A stretch of DNA of 7,989 nucleotides from NCBI GenBank assembly GCA_015223015.1, contig JADFWK010000217.1, forward strand, positions 1 through 7,989, given 5' to 3'. This document shows, one piece after another, positions 5,621 to 7,989 of this stretch (the first letter of the stretch is position 1; the number at the start of each line of letters is the position of its first letter). A program made the translations under genes and the position numbers. Origin of the DNA: Pseudomonadota bacterium (lineage in GTDB: Bacteria > Desulfobacterota > DSM-4660 > Desulfatiglandales > B25-G16). Below the pieces are notes generated by a model, which saw only the letters and a list, made by a program, of their open reading frames with translations, was not told the origin of the DNA and made no database searches.

Positions 5621-6300
5621 AAAAGGATGATTTGATTTTAAGATTAGGGCTGCTCGGATATCCTCTTATTGCCCCAGGGAAAGAGAAATTAAGCGAAAAT
5701 AAGATATTAGAAGTTTTAGAAGAATTAGCTGGTTCAGGCAACTTGAGACTCATTGAAGGCTTTCCTGTGGTTTTGGCGTACTGTGCTCACCATGGCCTGA
5801 AGTTGGATTTTCAAAACTTGCTATCAAAAAATAAAGGAGAGCGCCGCAAGAGAAAAAATTTGGAGGAATTGCTTTTAATCAGCTCTTATTTGTTAAAGCA
5901 AGAGGAAATTGAGAAACCAGAAGGTCTCGACTCAATCACAGAATCTTTCGCCACCAAGTATGGCAATTTGGACTCGACAGAGGCTGTGACTTTAGATGAA
6001 GGATATTTACTGTCACTCGAACGTCTGCGCAATTCATTGAGAAGATACACGAGTAGTTTCTCACGTTCAGTGTCAGCCCGTGAGAAGGAAAAGGCCAAAC
6101 AACATCAATCGTTTCAACTGAATATTCACTTGAGTACTCTTTTCTCGCCAAAGCAAAAGGAGCTCATTTTGAAAAAACTGGGAGGAGAGCCATTTACCAA
6201 AACTGAGCAGGAGTACTACTCACGAGTTGTGAAAAAGAAACTGGACGCCCTGGCCGACAGCGAAGTTACAAGAATTGCTAAAAGCCTTAGCAAGAAATAG
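5617..6300 (+). CDS. Partner protein of the nucleotidyltransferase, with predicted helical C-terminal domain; function unknown
   Basis: This 227-residue protein starts inside the stop codon of the nucleotidyltransferase gene (ATGA), so the two are translationally coupled. The N-terminal part has 'LILRLGLLGYPLIAPGK' (6-22) and 'RLIEGFPVVLAYCAHHG' (44-60), which I recall from proteins encoded beside DUF6036 nucleotidyltransferases in bacteria and archaea. The middle (about 70-165) is highly charged and probably helical. The C-terminus, 'LFSPKQKELILKKLGGEPFT' (175-194) and 'KTEQEYYSRVVKKKLDALAD' (195-214), looks like a small helix-turn-helix of the sigma region 4 kind, rich in lysine. No signal peptide or membrane helix is present. 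It may be the antitoxin or repressor that controls its neighbour and binds the TTGTA/TACAA operator; that role is inferred from gene order only. Composition is A+T-rich like its partner. Confidence 0.65.
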   Translation: MKKDDLILRLGLLGYPLIAPGKEKLSENKILEVLEELAGSGNLRLIEGFPVVLAYCAHHGLKLDFQNLLSKNKGERRKRKNLEELLLISSYLLKQEEIEKPEGLDSITESFATKYGNLDSTEAVTLDEGYLLSLERLRNSLRRYTSSFSRSVSAREKEKAKQHQSFQLNIHLSTLFSPKQKELILKKLGGEPFTKTEQEYYSRVVKKKLDALADSEVTRIAKSLSKK

Positions 6301-6320
6301 CATACTGGTGATATGGCAAC

Positions 6321-6330
6321 AAAGGAGGAA
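6321..6330 (+). promoter_or_regulatory. Strong ribosome binding site AAAGGAGGAA
   Basis: AAAGGAGGAA is a near-perfect anti-16S match, 8 bases before the ATG at 6339, and fixes the start of the hydrolase gene. It is much stronger than the sites of the two genes before it. No promoter boxes were found in the 38-bp gap, so read-through from the nucleotidyltransferase operon is likely. Confidence 0.7.
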
Positions 6331-6338
6331 TAATTATC

Positions 6339-7145
6339 ATGATCGACATCTCAAAAATCGACTATTCTGCCTTTGATAGGCCAGAGATCCTCATGTTCCT
6401 GTTTCATCCCAGGCCAGAATTGGGATCTCCCCGGTCTCCATCGTCTTTTGAGGACATGCTCATACCGGTAGAAAAGGATGTGGCGGTAGGTGTCCGGTTT
6501 TATCTGGCAGGAAAGGATGCTCCAACCATACTCTTCTTCCACGGAAATGGTGAGATTGTGGGCGATTATGATGATATAGGGCCATTGTATCTGAGGATGG
6601 GCATAAACTTTGTGCCGGTTGACTATCGGGGTTATGGACGCTCAAGTGGCACACCAACCATCACTGCCATGATGAGAGACGCTCATGTGATCTTTGACTC
6701 TGTGCACACCTGGCTCAAAAAACAGGGTCACACGGGCCCCTTTATTTTGATGGGCAGATCCTTGGGCAGTGCCTCTGTTCTTGAGCTTTCAGCCCACTAC
6801 CAGGATCAGGTGGATGGACTCATTGTTGAAAGTGGCTTTGCCTATTCGAAGCCTCTTCTGAGGCTTCTGGGTGTGGATATGGATGCACTGGGATTAGAAG
6901 AAGAGGATGGATTTCGCAACCGAGACAAGATCAGCAGATTTGAAAAACCTACACTCGTGATCCACGCAGAGAAAGATCATATTATTCCCCTCCCAGAGGG
7001 TCAGGCTCTTTATGATGCCTGTCCGGCTCCGGATAAGAGGCTCCTGATTATTCCCGGTGCCAATCACAACGACATTTTTCTGAGGGGGATGAAGGAATAT
7101 ATGGAAGAAGTGAAGGGTTTAGCAGAGAAAGCGGCAGGGTTGTGA
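6339..7145 (+). CDS. Alpha/beta hydrolase (serine hydrolase)
   Basis: The 268-residue protein is a cytoplasmic alpha/beta-hydrolase with all catalytic parts visible. The oxyanion-hole motif is HGNGE (68-72), followed by 'PVDYRGYGRSSG' (93-104). The nucleophile elbow is GRSLGS with S141, the acid is D213 in 'IHAEKDHIIP', and the base is H243 in 'PGANHND'. The order and spacing match the BAAT/YqkD-like or FrsA-like group of uncharacterised hydrolases. The cap between 'VESGFAY' (163-169) and D213 is short. There is no signal peptide or lipobox, so it probably acts on a small ester or amide in the cytoplasm; the substrate cannot be inferred. It lies 38 bp downstream of the nucleotidyltransferase partner with its own strong ribosome site, and converges with the toxin gene on the other strand. 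Its base composition resembles the MoxR genes more than the A+T-rich pair, so it may be resident DNA. Confidence 0.85.
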   Translation: MIDISKIDYSAFDRPEILMFLFHPRPELGSPRSPSSFEDMLIPVEKDVAVGVRFYLAGKDAPTILFFHGNGEIVGDYDDIGPLYLRMGINFVPVDYRGYGRSSGTPTITAMMRDAHVIFDSVHTWLKKQGHTGPFILMGRSLGSASVLELSAHYQDQVDGLIVESGFAYSKPLLRLLGVDMDALGLEEEDGFRNRDKISRFEKPTLVIHAEKDHIIPLPEGQALYDACPAPDKRLLIIPGANHNDIFLRGMKEYMEEVKGLAEKAAGL

Positions 7146-7182
7146 GTACAGTAGTCAAGAGTAGATAGGGTCTTTGAATACG

Positions 7183-7488
7183 TTAGAGGAGAAAGCTATA
7201 TCGACGGGCTCCATGAACAATACGGCGTACTTGAACAGTTTTAGTTTTGACGACATAAAACACGAGGTACTTATCAACAATAAGCATTCGGTAACCGAGT
7301 TTCTTGAGCCGTTCATCTTTAGGAATCACGCCAAGGAATGGGTTTAACGCTAACTGAGAAATCGACTTATCAAATTTCTCAAGTTGTGAAATAGCAGCAG
7401 TGGGATTGTCTTTCTTAATATATTCAAAGACTTCAATTAAGTCCTTTTCCGCTGTGCTTAAATAGCGAATCTCGTAGGCTTCACTCAT
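7183..7488 (-). CDS. ParE/RelE-family toxin of a type II toxin-antitoxin pair
   Basis: The 101-residue protein has the ParE/RelE layout: an N-terminal strand 'YEIRYLSTAEKDLIEVFEYI' (5-24), two helices with 'NPTAAISQLEKFDKSISQLA' (28-47), and the C-terminal sheet 'GYRMLIVDKYLVFYVVKTKT' (65-84) with 'VQVRRIVHGARRY' (85-97). The IVxxYLVFY and RRIxHGxRxY patterns are the usual signature of this superfamily. ParE members poison DNA gyrase and RelE members cleave mRNA on the ribosome; which applies here cannot be decided from motifs, although the C-terminus is closer to the ParE/YoeB-like 'IIHGxRxY' group. Its ATG overlaps the antitoxin stop (ATGA at 7488-7485), which makes toxin synthesis depend on antitoxin translation. 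It is full length with intact conserved residues, so it is probably active. It converges with the hydrolase gene with only 37 bp between stops and no terminator in sight. Confidence 0.85.
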   Translation of the reverse strand: MSEAYEIRYLSTAEKDLIEVFEYIKKDNPTAAISQLEKFDKSISQLALNPFLGVIPKDERLKKLGYRMLIVDKYLVFYVVKTKTVQVRRIVHGARRYSFLL

Positions 7489-7748
7489 GTGATACTTGCT
7501 CTTAGATGCCTCATTATCTTACCGTGAGTTATCCCTTTTTCACCCGCTGCATCCAAAGCTTCAGCTTCTCCGAGTTTTTGATATAGCTCTAGTAGACTGT
7601 GGAGACGCTCATAGTGTGTTTGGCTCATCACTACCAAATCACCTTTCCCCTTTTTGGTTATAAATATGGGTTGGTCTTCGCCATGGCAAAGCTCAGAAAT
7701 TTCGGTGAACCGATTCCTTAAATCGGATACCGGTCTGATTAAAGGCAT
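7485..7748 (-). CDS. Phd/YefM-family antitoxin
   Basis: The 87-residue protein opens with 'MPLIRPVSDLRNRFTEISEL' and continues 'QPIFITKKGKGDLVVMSQTH' then 'YERL', which is the Phd/YefM DNA-binding fold: dimerising N-terminal helix and sheet. It is followed by a helical tail (about 51-87) that would wrap the toxin. Such antitoxins neutralise the toxin and repress their own operon, and toxin binding alters the repression. The start is firm: AGGAGGA (7759-7753 on the minus strand) lies 4 bases before the ATG. The promoter region carries nested TGATA palindromes, likely its own operator. It is the first gene of the pair and overlaps the toxin start by 4 bp. Length is normal for the family (about 80-90 residues). 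Confidence 0.85.
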   Translation of the reverse strand: MPLIRPVSDLRNRFTEISELCHGEDQPIFITKKGKGDLVVMSQTHYERLHSLLELYQKLGEAEALDAAGEKGITHGKIMRHLRASIT

Positions 7749-7769
7749 AATATCCTCCTACTGTTATTT

Positions 7770-7804
7770 TGATAATAAATTATCATAAAAATGATATTTG
7801 TCAA
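7770..7804 (-). promoter_or_regulatory. Promoter and operator of the toxin-antitoxin operon
   Basis: On the minus strand a perfect -35 box TTGACA lies at 7804-7799. The -10 is not unambiguous: GATAAT (7784-7779) is a good match but only 14 bp away, while TAATTT at 16 bp is weaker. Over the same bases lie two overlapping inverted repeats: TGATAAT (7770-7776) with ATTATCA (7779-7785), and TATCAT (7781-7786) with ATGATA (7791-7796). A protein bound there would cover the promoter, as expected for antitoxin autorepression. Confidence 0.55.
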
Positions 7805-7811
7805 TCTTTTA

Positions 7812-7988
7812 TTAGGGATAGTGCCTTTCGGGAAGTCCCACTTGGCAGATCTTTTTGGCAAGGGATATTGAAAAATCGTTTAGTAATTCATAGAGGTTTG
7901 AGTTCCAGGCGTTTCTGATCAATCAACCAGAGCTTTCTTTCATTGCCTCATAATACCTTCGGTCGTAGTAGGTGTTGGTCTCCTTGTC
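7812..7988 (-). pseudogene. Possible 3' end of a minus-strand gene with an in-frame TGA; product not recognised
   Basis: Read from the window edge on the minus strand, one frame gives 'DKETNTYYDRRYYEAMKESS' plus G up to a TGA at 7925-7923. It continues in the same frame for 36 more codons ('LIRNAWNSNLYELLNDFSIS', 'LAKKICQVGLPERHYP') to a TAA at 7814-7812. Both halves look protein-like, with tyrosine/glutamate-rich and amphipathic helical patterns, and only one stop interrupts 58 codons. The real gene may simply end at the TGA, or it may be longer and carry a nonsense mutation. The TAA lies 7 bp before the -35 box of the toxin-antitoxin promoter. I do not recognise the family and the rest of the gene is outside the window. 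Confidence 0.3.
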
Positions 7989-7989
7989 A

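Noticed and set aside
7146..7182. Bidirectional terminator between the convergent hydrolase and toxin genes
   Set aside because: No inverted repeat with a T-run could be found in these 37 bases.

Overview
The window looks like a chromosomal stretch of a mid-GC Gram-negative bacterium. The outer-membrane polysaccharide export protein and the Wzz-type chain-length protein require a double-membrane envelope. The MoxR/VWA pair, the intergenic 'CCACAAAGGCACCAAG'-type hairpin repeats and the DUF6036-like nucleotidyltransferase would fit a Desulfobacterota (deltaproteobacterial) genome, but that placement is an impression from the sequence and was not tested.

Positions 1-2025 (+) are the end of an exopolysaccharide locus. 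The first gene is the C-terminal part of an SLBB-domain polysaccharide export protein. After 378 bp of repeat-bearing spacer comes a complete Wzz/GNVR chain-length determinant. Positions 2026-2391 are a non-coding spacer with a long imperfect inverted repeat. Positions 2392-4440 (+) hold a MoxR-type AAA+ ATPase followed, 3 bp after its stop and in the same frame, by its CoxE-like von Willebrand A partner. The two probably act together as a chaperone or complex-assembly machine of unknown substrate.

Positions 4441-4993 form a long spacer containing a decayed fragment of a LigD-type 3'-phosphoesterase domain (4521-4703), an 8-bp inverted repeat, a cluster of TTGTA/TACAA palindromes and a good sigma-70-type promoter (TTGACG-17-TAATAT). 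This promoter drives the most interesting module: a DUF6036/AbiEii-like nucleotidyltransferase (4994-5620) overlapping by ATGA with a 227-aa protein that has a conserved helical, possibly DNA-binding C-terminus (5617-6300). The layout (palindromic operator, short leader, overlapping genes, more A+T-rich sequence, remnant gene next door) suggests an acquired toxin-antitoxin or defence-like cassette; its function is not established. An alpha/beta hydrolase (6339-7145) with a complete Ser-Asp-His triad follows 38 bp later on the same strand.

On the minus strand, converging on the hydrolase, lies a conventional type II toxin-antitoxin operon: a Phd/YefM-like antitoxin (7485-7748) and a ParE/RelE-like toxin (7183-7488) overlapping by ATGA, with an AGGAGGA ribosome site and nested TGATA palindromes in the promoter. 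Upstream of it, at the window edge, a minus-strand reading frame (7812-7988) interrupted by one in-frame TGA may be the tail of another, possibly broken, gene. No tRNA, rRNA, CRISPR array or intact insertion sequence was seen.
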